Part shown: in pieces, positions 9,216 to 16,760 of the stretch
How the letters are laid out: each line of letters begins with the position of its first letter
Position numbering within the stretch: the first letter of the stretch is position 1
From: Armatimonadota bacterium
GTDB taxonomy: Bacteria; Armatimonadota; Chthonomonadetes; Chthonomonadales; CAJBBX01
Assembly: GCA_026392115.1 (NCBI GenBank)
Contig: JAPLCQ010000081.1
Coordinates: 1 to 64,000 of the forward strand
Length of the DNA stretch: 64,000 nt
Reading direction: 5' to 3'
Translations under genes and position numbers: made by a program
Notes under the pieces: generated by a model
Databases searched by the model: none
Told to the model about the DNA's origin: nothing
Seen by the model: the letters and a program-made list of their open reading frames with translations, nothing else

Positions 9216-9797
9216 TCAATCCAGAATCTCGAAGTCGAACGAGCAGGGCGACTTGCCGCCGCTGCTCAACGCCGAGGAGCGCACCCAGCCCCGCAGGTGC
9301 CGCCCCAGCGCGAACTGCAGGTGGCGCTTCACGTGGCCCTGGCAGCATTGGCAGTAGGTGACCGACATGGAGGCGCCGGGCGCTCGGATGCAGGAGCATC
9401 GGTACTCCTCCCATTGGCTGGGCTGGAACTCCACGCGGATGCGTCCGTCCGGCTGCATGGCCACCGAATGGCCGAAGACGAACGGCGTTGCGTCGGCTGC
9501 GGCCACGCGCTCCTCGAGCGTGCCTCCGGCCTGGCCGATGGCCTTGCTCAGCTGGAGCCGTTTGCCGCCCAGGCAGCAGGCGCACCGCTCGCGCACCGCC
9601 ACGCGCTGGTTCGCCTCGATCAGCGAGTCCATCCGCTCCATGGCTGTGGCGAACCAGGCGGCCATGGCGTCCGGAGCCGTGTGCGCCGTGAGGGCCTCGC
9701 CGCCGTCGAGTATCTGCTCCGACACGTCGGGCGCCACGCCCTCGCGCTTCAGTGCGGCTGCCAGCCTCTTGATGCGTCCGTCACGGTACTCGGCCAT
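9216..9797 (-). CDS. uncharacterised cysteine-rich protein (193 aa)
   Basis: I do not recognise this with certainty; it resembles small uncharacterised families such as DUF6144. No signal peptide or membrane segment is visible. The N-terminal half is helical ('DGRIKRLAAALKREG', 'AAWFATAMERMDSLIEAN'). It is followed by three cysteine clusters: 'RCACCLGGKRL' near residue 92, 'YRCSCIRAP' near 134, and 'YCQCCQGHVKRHL' near 149. Eight cysteines with a neighbouring His suggest zinc or another metal ligand set. The sequence ends 'PCSFDFEIL'. It is the first gene of a two-gene unit with GH51 (8-bp gap), but nothing in it indicates a carbohydrate role. The ATG at 9797 is the first in frame. Confidence 0.7.
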   Translation of the reverse strand: MAEYRDGRIKRLAAALKREGVAPDVSEQILDGGEALTAHTAPDAMAAWFATAMERMDSLIEANQRVAVRERCACCLGGKRLQLSKAIGQAGGTLEERVAAADATPFVFGHSVAMQPDGRIRVEFQPSQWEEYRCSCIRAPGASMSVTYCQCCQGHVKRHLQFALGRHLRGWVRSSALSSGGKSPCSFDFEILD

Positions 9798-9900
9798 GGT
9801 GCGCCTCCCAATCCCGGTTGCGCCCGATTTCGACGCGGCGCGGCGGGACTCCTGCCGGGAGGTTCGGCGCCATCGTCCGATCAGCAGTTCCCAAAGAGCC

Positions 9901-9928
9901 GCCCCCGGAAGCCGAAGCCTCCGGGGGC
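9901..9928 (-). terminator. GC-rich stem-loop, terminator or attenuator candidate
   Basis: Arms GCCCCCGGA (9901-9909) and TCCGGGGGC (9920-9928) pair perfectly around a 10-nt loop. On the minus strand the hairpin is followed by GGCTCTTTGG, a weak T-rich tail. It could end GH43 transcription or act as an attenuator in the leader of the downstream operon. Confidence 0.45.
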
Positions 9929-10062
9929 GCTGGGTGCGGTTGCGGGTGACGTCGGGATCGTCAGCTCAGGCCGCCCGCCGAGATCACCACGGTGAGGGTG
10001 CCCGAGGCGCCGACAACCGCTGGAACCGGGCCGCCCGTCAGAGCGGCGCGTTCACTGGGCAT

Positions 10063-10091
10063 ATGGTATCAGGTTCAGAGCAAGAGCGCAA
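10063..10091 (-). promoter_or_regulatory. promoter candidate TTGCGC-N17-TACCAT
   Basis: Read on the minus strand, TTGCGC (10091-10086) and TACCAT (10068-10063) are exactly 17 bp apart. The same -35 hexamer and spacing recur before 30531 and 46097. It would drive the 9797/9207 operon. Confidence 0.45.
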
Positions 10092-10200
10092 GCCCTGTCG
10101 GAGTAATGCTGGAGAAGCCGTAAGATCCCCCTGTGCGGCGCGGCGGTCGAGACCTCGCCGCTCTCGGGAGCGCCCGCTCCCGGCGGGCCGTGCGGCTACC

Positions 10201-11145
10201 TCATGGCGCGGGCTCGTCGGTCCCTCGAGACAGGCGCGCGTGGATGACGCCCTGATCGTCGAACCAGAGCGGATCGATGGCGAGGAACCGGTCCCAGTCG
10301 TGCCTGTCCGTGTTCTTCTGGTGGTAGACCAGCCAGAGCCGCTTGTCGGGCCCCGCCACGACGCAGTGGTGCCCCGGCCCGAAGATGCCGCCGCCCCGAT
10401 GGGCGATGGGGTTGCCGGGGTGCTTGACGAAGGGGCCCATGGGCGACTTCGAGGTGGCGTACCCGATGGCGTAGTCCGGGCCCATGGCTCCGCTACCCGA
10501 GTACATCAGGTAGAACGTGCCCTTGCGCTGGATGACCCACGGCCCCTCGGTCACCTCGCCGTCGGCGCGCTCCCAGGGCAGCTCCGGCTTGATGCAGAGG
10601 CGCGGCTCGCCGGTCAGCGTGATCAGGTCCGCCATGGGCGAGACCATGATCCGGAAGCCGCCCGGCAGCATCACGTAGTAGAGGTAGCACTTGCCGTCGT
10701 CGTCGCGCACCAGGTGGGCGTCGATGGCTCCCTCCACCAGCACGCCCTTGTCCACGAACGGCCCCAGCGGACCGCCCGCCACCGCCACGCCCACGAGCTT
10801 GCCGCCCTTCGGGTTGTCGGCGGTGTAGTAGAGGTAGAAGCGCTTGTCGCCCCTGGCGTTGTAGAAGACATCCGGCGCCCATACGCCGCCGCGGGCGTCG
10901 GTGTAGCACTTGCCGCGCGGCGTCCAGTTCACCAGGTCCTTCGAGGTCCAGACGTCGTAGCCCTGGCTATCCAGCGTGGGATACAGGTAGTAGAGCCCCT
11001 TGTAGCGGATGACCGTGGGATCGGCGGCGCCGGGCGCGTTGAGGATCGGGTTGCGGTAGGTCTTCGGCGGCCGGGGCTCGGCGGAGGCGGCGCCGGTCAG
11101 GGCACAGAGCGCCAGGGCGGCGGCAAGGCTCATCGCAAGGGTCAT
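10201..11145 (-). CDS. GH43 glycosidase (arabinanase/xylosidase type)
   Basis: A 314-residue exported five-bladed propeller hydrolase. The signal peptide runs to about residue 22 ('LALCALTGAASA'). The three GH43 acidic residues are visible: base Asp42 in 'GAADPTV', pKa-modulating Asp142 in 'GAIDAHLV' and acid Glu200 in 'GEVTEGPWV'. Other family landmarks are 'YRNPIL', 'DVWTSKDLVNWTP', 'VWAPDVFYN' and 'GPGHHCVV'. Substrate is likely an arabinan, arabinoxylan or xylo-oligosaccharide, and the neighbouring GH51 fits arabinose release. GGAG lies upstream of the ATG at 11145; Met5 (11133) is an alternative. The long gap to the next minus-strand gene suggests a single-gene unit. Confidence 0.88.
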   Translation of the reverse strand: MTLAMSLAAALALCALTGAASAEPRPPKTYRNPILNAPGAADPTVIRYKGLYYLYPTLDSQGYDVWTSKDLVNWTPRGKCYTDARGGVWAPDVFYNARGDKRFYLYYTADNPKGGKLVGVAVAGGPLGPFVDKGVLVEGAIDAHLVRDDDGKCYLYYVMLPGGFRIMVSPMADLITLTGEPRLCIKPELPWERADGEVTEGPWVIQRKGTFYLMYSGSGAMGPDYAIGYATSKSPMGPFVKHPGNPIAHRGGGIFGPGHHCVVAGPDKRLWLVYHQKNTDRHDWDRFLAIDPLWFDDQGVIHARLSRGTDEPAP

Positions 11146-11330
11146 CTGAGCGTCTCCGGTAGGCAGGCGGTGGTTGGTTCCTTATTGTGGCCGATGCCTG
11201 GTGGCTGAGATGCCTGCGGAGGCGCGGGCATGACCCGCCTGTGCCGCCATCCAGAGCGCGTTTGCGGCAGACGCTGGAGGGGTGGTGTGAGGGAGGCGGC
11301 CGAGATGGCCGACCGCGTCCTGCCGGATGG

Positions 11331-11336
11331 TAGAAT
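11331..11336 (+). promoter_or_regulatory. -10 box TAGAAT, likely leaderless start
   Basis: TAGAAT ends 6 nt before the ATG at 11343, so transcription would begin at or beside the start codon. No properly spaced ribosome binding site exists. The -35 region is weak. Confidence 0.4.
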
Positions 11337-11342
11337 TGGAGC

Positions 11343-11600
11343 ATGGACCACAACCTCGTTTTGAATGCCGTGCAGGCGGCCTTCAATCTTAAGCCCGACC
11401 AGGTCGTAGACCAACTGACCGCGACGCCGGCCGGGCGCGTGTACGGCGTGGTGATCGTGCGTGACAGCGCGTTGTTCGATCAGATGAGCGTGGCCGAGCG
11501 CTCGCGGCTCCTGTGGGACCACTTGCGCCGCCTCGCCGGTGATCAGACCACGAACGTTGGTGTCGTACTCCTCCAAAGCGGCGCCGGCATGGCCAACTGA
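11343..11600 (+). CDS. small BolA-like protein, first gene of a two-gene cassette
   Basis: An 85-residue cytoplasmic protein with no leader. The pattern 'VYGVVIVRDSALFDQMSVAERSRLLWDHL' (quoted here in two parts: 'VYGVVIVRDSALFDQ' and 'MSVAERSRLLWDHL') follows the BolA layout of V-V-S-x-x-F, then a short loop, then an Arg-containing helix. It lacks the usual C-terminal 'HAL' segment, so the similarity is suggestive only. The TGA at 11598-11600 shares its A with the ATG of the DUF2971 gene, implying translational coupling. Transcription may start at the ATG. It could be a regulatory or antitoxin-like partner of the DUF2971 protein, but nothing in the sequence proves this. Confidence 0.6.
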   Translation: MDHNLVLNAVQAAFNLKPDQVVDQLTATPAGRVYGVVIVRDSALFDQMSVAERSRLLWDHLRRLAGDQTTNVGVVLLQSGAGMAN

Positions 11601-12631
11601 TGTCGCCGGAAGAACTCGCGGTCGCAAAGGTCGTCCAGGCATTCACCACCCAGCTCCCCGGCCTCCTGGCGCAGGCACGCCCCGTTGCCACGGCTCTCGC
11701 CGCCGCCGAGGAGCGCTACGTGTTCCAGTACACGTCGGTGCCGACGCTCCTGGCGATGCTTGCTCCGCATCGACCTTACGTCGTGAACAGCGCCGACGGC
11801 CTCCGCGACAGCATGGGGAGCGTGTGGGCTACCGCGGCTCAGTACATGAACGACACGCAGGAGTTCATGCACGGTCGCGACGTCTTCCGGGCCGCGGTGC
11901 TGCGCGCCCAGGCGAAGGAGCCCGCTCCGGCGGCGGCCGCCCTCCTCGCGCAGGCTGCCGCCGCTGCGAGCGAGTGCGACGGCGCCGATGTCTTCTGCGC
12001 CTGCTTCAGCGCCGAGAGTGATCATCTCGGTCAGTGGCGTGGCTACGGTGATGGCGGCCGCGGCTGCGCGCTCGGATTTGAGCGGGAGGCCTTGGCGCAG
12101 GCGATCAACGGGCTGGCGGTGTGGGTTGCGTACAACAGCCACGTCGATATCGAGAACGTCGACCTGGAGGGCGCCGACACGGTGGCGGACCAACTCGTTG
12201 GCGATCTGATCAGCGCCCTCTGCCTTAAGCGGGTGCACGCAGAGGACCCGGATGCGTTCGACGCCGCAGCCCGTGCGGAGTTGGCCCGTCTTCTGCCGAC
12301 CGTGTTCCTCTGCTTCAAAGACCTTGCCTTCCAGGACGAGAAGGAGTTCCGGGTGATCTGCTCGGAGTCTGTCGCGTTCCGTCGGCTAACGGACCACGGC
12401 ACCGATGCCACGGAGGGCTCATTTCGCTGGTACCGAGCCACTGGTGCAGGGATTATCCCGTTTGTGATGCTCGATCTCGGCAACAATGCGCGCGGTTTGC
12501 TCAAGACAGTCCGTCTCGGCCCCGCAGCCGAGTCCGACCTTAACCAGTCGGCGTTAAGGTCATTGCTGTGCGACTGCGGCTACGCGCACGTCGACGTCAC
12601 CACCAGCAGCATCCCGTTCATCCCGCGTTAG
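11600..12631 (+). CDS. DUF2971-domain protein
   Basis: A 343-residue cytoplasmic protein. Residues ~35-310 match the DUF2971 plan: 'YQYT'-like opening 'FQYTSVPTLLAM', 'YMNDTQEF', the hallmark 'CFSAESDHLGQWRGYGDG', 'GCALGFE', then 'CFKDLAFQDEKEFRVI' and the closing 'VRLGPAAESD'. No enzyme activity is established for the family, although members occur beside abortive-infection and other defence genes. Its A-overlap with the preceding BolA-like gene indicates one mRNA. The gene faces a convergent GNAT gene across a short palindrome. A toxin/antitoxin or defence function is inference. Confidence 0.8.
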   Translation: MSPEELAVAKVVQAFTTQLPGLLAQARPVATALAAAEERYVFQYTSVPTLLAMLAPHRPYVVNSADGLRDSMGSVWATAAQYMNDTQEFMHGRDVFRAAVLRAQAKEPAPAAAALLAQAAAAASECDGADVFCACFSAESDHLGQWRGYGDGGRGCALGFEREALAQAINGLAVWVAYNSHVDIENVDLEGADTVADQLVGDLISALCLKRVHAEDPDAFDAAARAELARLLPTVFLCFKDLAFQDEKEFRVICSESVAFRRLTDHGTDATEGSFRWYRATGAGIIPFVMLDLGNNARGLLKTVRLGPAAESDLNQSALRSLLCDCGYAHVDVTTSSIPFIPR

Positions 12632-12643
12632 CGGGGCGCGCCG

Positions 12644-12657
12644 ATGATCCGGATCAT
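12644..12657. repeat. 14-bp perfect palindrome between convergent genes
   Basis: ATGATCCGGATCAT is a perfect palindrome that overlaps the stop codon of the GNAT gene. It has no loop and no T tract, so a terminator role is doubtful. Confidence 0.4.
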
Positions 12658-13106
12658 GCGCCGTCCGCGAGCGACTTGCGGAAACCGAAGCGGCTCTCCC
12701 CGCCGGGATACCAGCGCTCCATCTCCGCGAAGGCCCGGTAGCCCATGCGCTCGTAGAAGCCGGGAGCCTCGTAGCCGGCGGTCCAGGTCCAGATTTGCTC
12801 GATCCCCAGGGGCGCTACACGGGCCTCCAGCGCCGTGAGCAGCGCGGCGCCGAGCCCCTGCCCGCGGTAGGGCTTCTCGACGAAGAGGTCGGATAGGTAG
12901 AACCAGCGGCTGTAGCCCGCGTCGGACCGGTAGGCCAGACCGCTGGAGCACCCAACGAAGGCGGGGCCGTCCATGGCGACGAAGCCGAACCGCTCCGAGA
13001 CCTCGATCGGGTCGCCGTGCTCGACCGTATGCTCGTCAAACCCCGCGTTCATGCGGGCGAACTCAACGTCGGTCATCTCGCGTTCGACGATGCGGAGCGT
13101 GGCCAT
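12654..13106 (-). CDS. GNAT family N-acetyltransferase
   Basis: A ~150-residue acetyl-CoA-dependent acetyltransferase. The core shows 'WFYLSDLFVEKPYRGQGLGAA' (split: 'YLSDLFVEKPYRG' and 'QGLGAALLTALE'), in which R-G-Q-G-L-G is the pyrophosphate-binding motif A. This is followed by 'WTAGYEAPGFYERMGYR', the typical motif B. The start at 13106 has GAAGGA in the right place; the nine extra upstream codons do not. The substrate cannot be predicted. It lies 28 bp downstream of the C25-like peptidase gene on the same strand and may be the last gene of that unit. Confidence 0.85.
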   Translation of the reverse strand: MATLRIVEREMTDVEFARMNAGFDEHTVEHGDPIEVSERFGFVAMDGPAFVGCSSGLAYRSDAGYSRWFYLSDLFVEKPYRGQGLGAALLTALEARVAPLGIEQIWTWTAGYEAPGFYERMGYRAFAEMERWYPGGESRFGFRKSLADGA

Positions 13107-13134
13107 GGCGGTCCTTCTCAGGGAGTGCGGCACG

Positions 13135-15504
13135 CTACCGAACCAGCCGGAAGCCGAGCTTGCCGATTTGGCTTCGGACCTGGCCGGTGGTCATGTCGAA
13201 GTCCACGAACCGGCATCGCCAAAAGAGCGAGCGGGTGCCGTCGGCGTGCTCGTCGATGGTGCATGAGCCGGTCCAGCCGAGGGGGGACGCCGGCTTCTCC
13301 AGCGGCTCGACGCCGGTGAACCGGGCCTTGGAGCGAACTTCGACCGTCATTAGCAGGTCGTCCAGATCGTAACGGTCGCCGCACCAGCTCGACTCCGTGC
13401 CCAGCCCGAGGCCGTTCCACGCCCAGAGCCTCGGGAAGCGGCATTTCCACTCGGGCAGCGGTGCGTACTCGGTGCGCGACAGCGCGGCGGGCGCCACGAC
13501 CTCGACCCGCGTTCCGTTCACCCTCACACGGGCAACGGGAGCGGACGCCGCCCTGCGCAACCCCAGGTCGAGAGCCGGGTCACCGTACGCGGCGAAGTGG
13601 TCCTGCTGGTAGCGGTATGAGCCGCGCTCGTCTTCGCCCTTCTCCAGGATGGCGACCATGGACCGGTTCAGCGCGGTCCGGTGCGCCTCGCCCAGCGTCT
13701 GCCCATCGAGCAGCGCGTTCCATAGCTCGGACCGGTAGAGGGCGCTCTGGGCCACGCACCGTCGCGCCCCGCCGACGAAGGCGACCGCGCCGTTGCGAAG
13801 CAGCCGCGCCGCCACCGAGCGCCGCTCGGCGTCCTGGTCCAGCGACGCCGGCGAGCAGCCGCCCGAGACGACGATGCAGGGCGCGAGCAGCGCCTGCGAG
13901 TCCCATGCGTAGGTGTTGCCCAGCACGGTCCACATGGCGTGCGAGTCGTGGAGGATCGCGCCGACGCGGGTCAGGGGCGAGTCCGCCTTGATCGTCGATG
14001 CGCCGTCATGATGCCCGGCGAAGCGAAGGCCGGCGAGCTCCGGCGGGCTGCCGTTGCGGTCGGCCCATTCGGCCGTGGCATAGCTCGCGCCCTGCTCGGC
14101 GTCACGAACGTCGCTTACCGTCAGGCTGCGGCAGGCCAGCAGCGTCCCGGCCGCCGCGTCCTCGGCCACGAACCGCGCAAAGGCCACATCGACGAATGGG
14201 TCGGCGTCGGTCTGGGCGTAGGGGTGGTCCGTGACGACGTCTGTATCTACCCCGTGTCCGTCACTCGTAATGGCCAGCGGCACGGCGTCGGGCCAGCCGA
14301 CCAGGCAGAGGTAGCGCGGATGCGAGCCGATGGCCTTGCGGTAGGTCGCCAGGAGTTCGGTGACGTCGGCCGGGGTCGGGCTGGTCAGCCAGACGGACCT
14401 GCCGCGCTCGTTCTCCAGCACATCGACATCGACGACGAACCGCGTGGCGCCGATGGCGACCAGTCCGCCGGTGCGGATGGGGCCTTCCCCGGCGCCGTCG
14501 AAGCGACCGTCGGCGTTGAGGTCGAACTGCGCCCACCATCGGCCGTCGCCGGCATCCTGGCCTGTAACGAAGCTGGTGGGGGCGCCGAGGTCGACCACGC
14601 CGGCCCGGTGGCCGGTCGCGCTTGGCCGGGCGCCGGGGGGAGGCGTGGCGACGGGCTCACCCGCGCCGAACCGGCGCTTCCAGACGGTGGCGGAGGGCAA
14701 CGGGACGACGGCGCCGCGCCGCCCGGCGGCGAGCAGAACGGAGGCCAACGAGAGGCGCGGTGAACCGGGCGCTCCGCCGTCGGTCGGGTGCGTCACCGCC
14801 AGATAGTCGATGCCGCCCGGCTCCCGAGCCAGGCGGCGCGCCACCGCCAGGGCGTCGGGCAGGCGCTCCACGCTGAACCGGGCCTTGCCCGCCGGCTTCA
14901 TGATCGGAGCGCCGACTGCAAGCAGGCGGGTGACGCCCAGACGTGCGAGGCTGGCATGCACGCCCGTGGGCAGGGCGCCGGTCGGACAGGGGAAGATCGG
15001 TGCGCCCAGCCGCGCGGCCAGCACGGAGGCGGCCAGCGCCGAGGAGCGGTCGTCGGTTCGATAGGCGACCGCCCGCGCACTCCTGCGCCAGAAGGCGGAC
15101 GCCAATCGGCACGCGCCGTCGGTCGCACCGTCTGCGCGGATCACCGTCAGGGCCATGCCGGTCGGAGGCGCAACCGTGGGTGCGGGGCCCAGCCAGACGA
15201 CGCGCGAGGGCCTGTATCGACGCAGGTAGTCGAGCAACTCGGGTCGCCACGGGGACGCGGCGTCCACCGCACAGACGAGCGGCTTGCCGCAGGCCGCCAA
15301 GGCGGCGGGCACGGCTGCCAGGAACAGGTCATCGCCCAACGACGCCCGGTTCGACACGGGCGTCAGGAAGACGACGCGGGCCGGCGCCGCCGCGGCGGAG
15401 CGGCTCAGGCCCGGTGTGGTTGAGAGGGCGAGCGCGGCCACGACCCATGTGAGGGCCATGCGTGATCGGTTTGTGCCTCGTCTGACGTCGGCCAGTCTCT
15501 GCAT
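13135..15504 (-). CDS. gingipain-like (C25 family) secreted cysteine peptidase
   Basis: A 789-residue exported protein. A positively charged start and the hydrophobic stretch 'MALTWVVAALALSTTPGLS' form the signal peptide. Residues ~40-250 resemble a cell-wall-binding-2-like repeat region ('VVWLGPAPTV', 'GVTRLLAVGAPIM'). The C25-type core follows: 'DPFVDVAFARFVAEDA', a candidate catalytic His522 in 'ILHDSHAMW', Cys550 in 'VVSGGCSPASL', and 'YGDPALDLGL'. The 28-residue His-Cys spacing and the GG-C context agree with caspase-fold gingipain relatives. The start is supported by GAAGGGAG. It follows the AGE gene by 29 bp. A role in processing surface proteins is plausible but unproven. Confidence 0.65.
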   Translation of the reverse strand: MQRLADVRRGTNRSRMALTWVVAALALSTTPGLSRSAAAAPARVVFLTPVSNRASLGDDLFLAAVPAALAACGKPLVCAVDAASPWRPELLDYLRRYRPSRVVWLGPAPTVAPPTGMALTVIRADGATDGACRLASAFWRRSARAVAYRTDDRSSALAASVLAARLGAPIFPCPTGALPTGVHASLARLGVTRLLAVGAPIMKPAGKARFSVERLPDALAVARRLAREPGGIDYLAVTHPTDGGAPGSPRLSLASVLLAAGRRGAVVPLPSATVWKRRFGAGEPVATPPPGARPSATGHRAGVVDLGAPTSFVTGQDAGDGRWWAQFDLNADGRFDGAGEGPIRTGGLVAIGATRFVVDVDVLENERGRSVWLTSPTPADVTELLATYRKAIGSHPRYLCLVGWPDAVPLAITSDGHGVDTDVVTDHPYAQTDADPFVDVAFARFVAEDAAAGTLLACRSLTVSDVRDAEQGASYATAEWADRNGSPPELAGLRFAGHHDGASTIKADSPLTRVGAILHDSHAMWTVLGNTYAWDSQALLAPCIVVSGGCSPASLDQDAERRSVAARLLRNGAVAFVGGARRCVAQSALYRSELWNALLDGQTLGEAHRTALNRSMVAILEKGEDERGSYRYQQDHFAAYGDPALDLGLRRAASAPVARVRVNGTRVEVVAPAALSRTEYAPLPEWKCRFPRLWAWNGLGLGTESSWCGDRYDLDDLLMTVEVRSKARFTGVEPLEKPASPLGWTGSCTIDEHADGTRSLFWRCRFVDFDMTTGQVRSQIGKLGFRLVR

Positions 15505-15533
15505 CGGCGTCTCCCTTCGCTCCCCGATTGCGG

Positions 15534-16691
15534 TTAGTCGGTCGCCAGCCGGGCGCAGAGCCACATGGCCCGCGGGTGGTGGAAGAAGCTCTTCCACATG
15601 TTGCCCTTGATGGTGTTCGAGACGCTGCCGTCGCGGTGCAGGTAGCCGTACCACTCCCCGTACTCCGGGTCGGCGAAGTGGCGGAACGACCAGTCGTGGA
15701 GCCTCAGGTGGCGATCCATGAAGCGGGCCTCGCCGGTGAGCTTCCAGGCCATGAGGGTGGCGATGAGCGCCTCGTCATGGGGCCACCAGAACTTCATATC
15801 ATGCCAATACTCGCTGACTGGCTTGCCGTAGACGTCGCGGAAGTAGAAGATGCCGCCCTGTTCGGCGTCCCATCCGCGCTCCCACATCCAGTCGACCATG
15901 TCGCATCCCAGCTTGACCAGCCGGGCGTCTCCCCGCTGGCGGCCCTCCTCGAGGATGAACCAGGCGCCCTCCAGGCTGTGGCCGGGGTTCAGCATCCGCC
16001 CGTCGAAGTGGTCCAGGATCGACCCGTCCGGCGCCACGCACTCCATGACGCAGCGCAGGTCGGGCTTGACGAAGAGGGTCTCGATCTCCTCCAGGCAGCG
16101 GTCGATCCAGGCGCGGAGGTCGGGGCCATCGCCCAGGTTCAGGCGCAGCTCCTGCGCGGTGACGAGCGTGATCATCCGCGGCGGCATCCCCTCGGTGGGG
16201 CGCTCGCCGGTGAACTTGGGCGGCATGAGCCCCGGCGTGACGTTCCACCGGGTGAAGGCATGGAACAGGGCGCGCGCCCGCTCGGCGGACCGCTCGGACC
16301 CGGTGGCCCGTGCGTGGGCGGTATAGGCGATGGCGGCGAACGACTCGCTGAAGGCGTAGCGCCGCATGCGGATGGGCCGGCCCTCGCGGGTGACGTGGAA
16401 GTACATGCGTCCGCGCTCGTCGAAGGCGTGGCGCTCCAGGAAGTCCAGCGCGGCCTCGGCCCACTGCAGCCACTCGGGCCGTCGCTCCACGGTGTTGTAG
16501 AGCGTCAGGAGCATCCAGGCCATGCGCCCCTGCGCCCAGATCGACTTGTCGGTGTCCAGCACCGAGCCGTCGCGGTCCAGGCAATGCAGGAAGCCGCCAT
16601 GCTCCGCGTCAACGCAGCGCGGGAACCAGAAGGGAAGCGCATCCTCCATCAGGGCGCGGCGATAGACGGCGGCCAGGTCGGTGGCTTGCAT
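15534..16691 (-). CDS. AGE family epimerase/isomerase
   Basis: A 385-residue cytoplasmic (alpha/alpha)6-barrel enzyme of the N-acylglucosamine 2-epimerase/cellobiose 2-epimerase family, the expected length. Landmarks are 'DTDKSIWAQGRMAWML', 'YAFSESFAAIAYTAHA', 'LNPGHSLEGAWFILE' with the conserved His, 'WDAEQGGIFYFRDVYG' and 'KFWWPHDEALIA' with the second catalytic His. It would interconvert a hexose or N-acylhexosamine at C2 without cofactor reduction. The ATG at 16691 is chosen because GGAGGAG lies 7 nt upstream. The gene is divergent from GH30 and leads a probable unit with the C25-like and GNAT genes. Confidence 0.88.
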   Translation of the reverse strand: MQATDLAAVYRRALMEDALPFWFPRCVDAEHGGFLHCLDRDGSVLDTDKSIWAQGRMAWMLLTLYNTVERRPEWLQWAEAALDFLERHAFDERGRMYFHVTREGRPIRMRRYAFSESFAAIAYTAHARATGSERSAERARALFHAFTRWNVTPGLMPPKFTGERPTEGMPPRMITLVTAQELRLNLGDGPDLRAWIDRCLEEIETLFVKPDLRCVMECVAPDGSILDHFDGRMLNPGHSLEGAWFILEEGRQRGDARLVKLGCDMVDWMWERGWDAEQGGIFYFRDVYGKPVSEYWHDMKFWWPHDEALIATLMAWKLTGEARFMDRHLRLHDWSFRHFADPEYGEWYGYLHRDGSVSNTIKGNMWKSFFHHPRAMWLCARLATD

Positions 16692-16753
16692 GGCGGGTCT
16701 CCTCCGTTGAACTCCACTCCAGAGTACCGCCCCGGCCGCCACAGTGTGGCTGC

Positions 16754-16759
16754 TACACT
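16754..16759 (+). promoter_or_regulatory. -10 box TACACT, possibly leaderless
   Basis: TACACT ends 7 nt before the second in-frame ATG (16767) of the GH30 gene. No ribosome binding site precedes either ATG. The expected -35 region is GC-rich and weak. Confidence 0.35.
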
Positions 16760-16760
16760 C

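Larger units (their letters stand above)
9798..10200 (-). other. 403-bp intergenic region, possible long leader
   Basis: No convincing gene is present. On the minus strand the stretch holds, in order, a TTGCGC-N17-TACCAT promoter-like pair (10091-10063), a 33-codon open frame (10062-9961) that begins before the predicted transcript start, and a 9-bp stem-loop (9928-9901). If the promoter is real, the cysteine-rich/GH51 operon would have a ~260-nt leader with a terminator-like hairpin. Confidence 0.45.

Noticed and set aside
9961-10062. 33-codon minus-strand ORF ending 'GTLTVVISAGGLS'
   Set aside because: Its start lies at or before the predicted transcription start of the nearby promoter, and there is no ribosome binding site or known homologue in my knowledge.
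12643-12658. Palindrome as a terminator for the DUF2971 and GNAT genes
   Set aside because: It has no loop and no T tract, so it cannot form a normal terminator hairpin.
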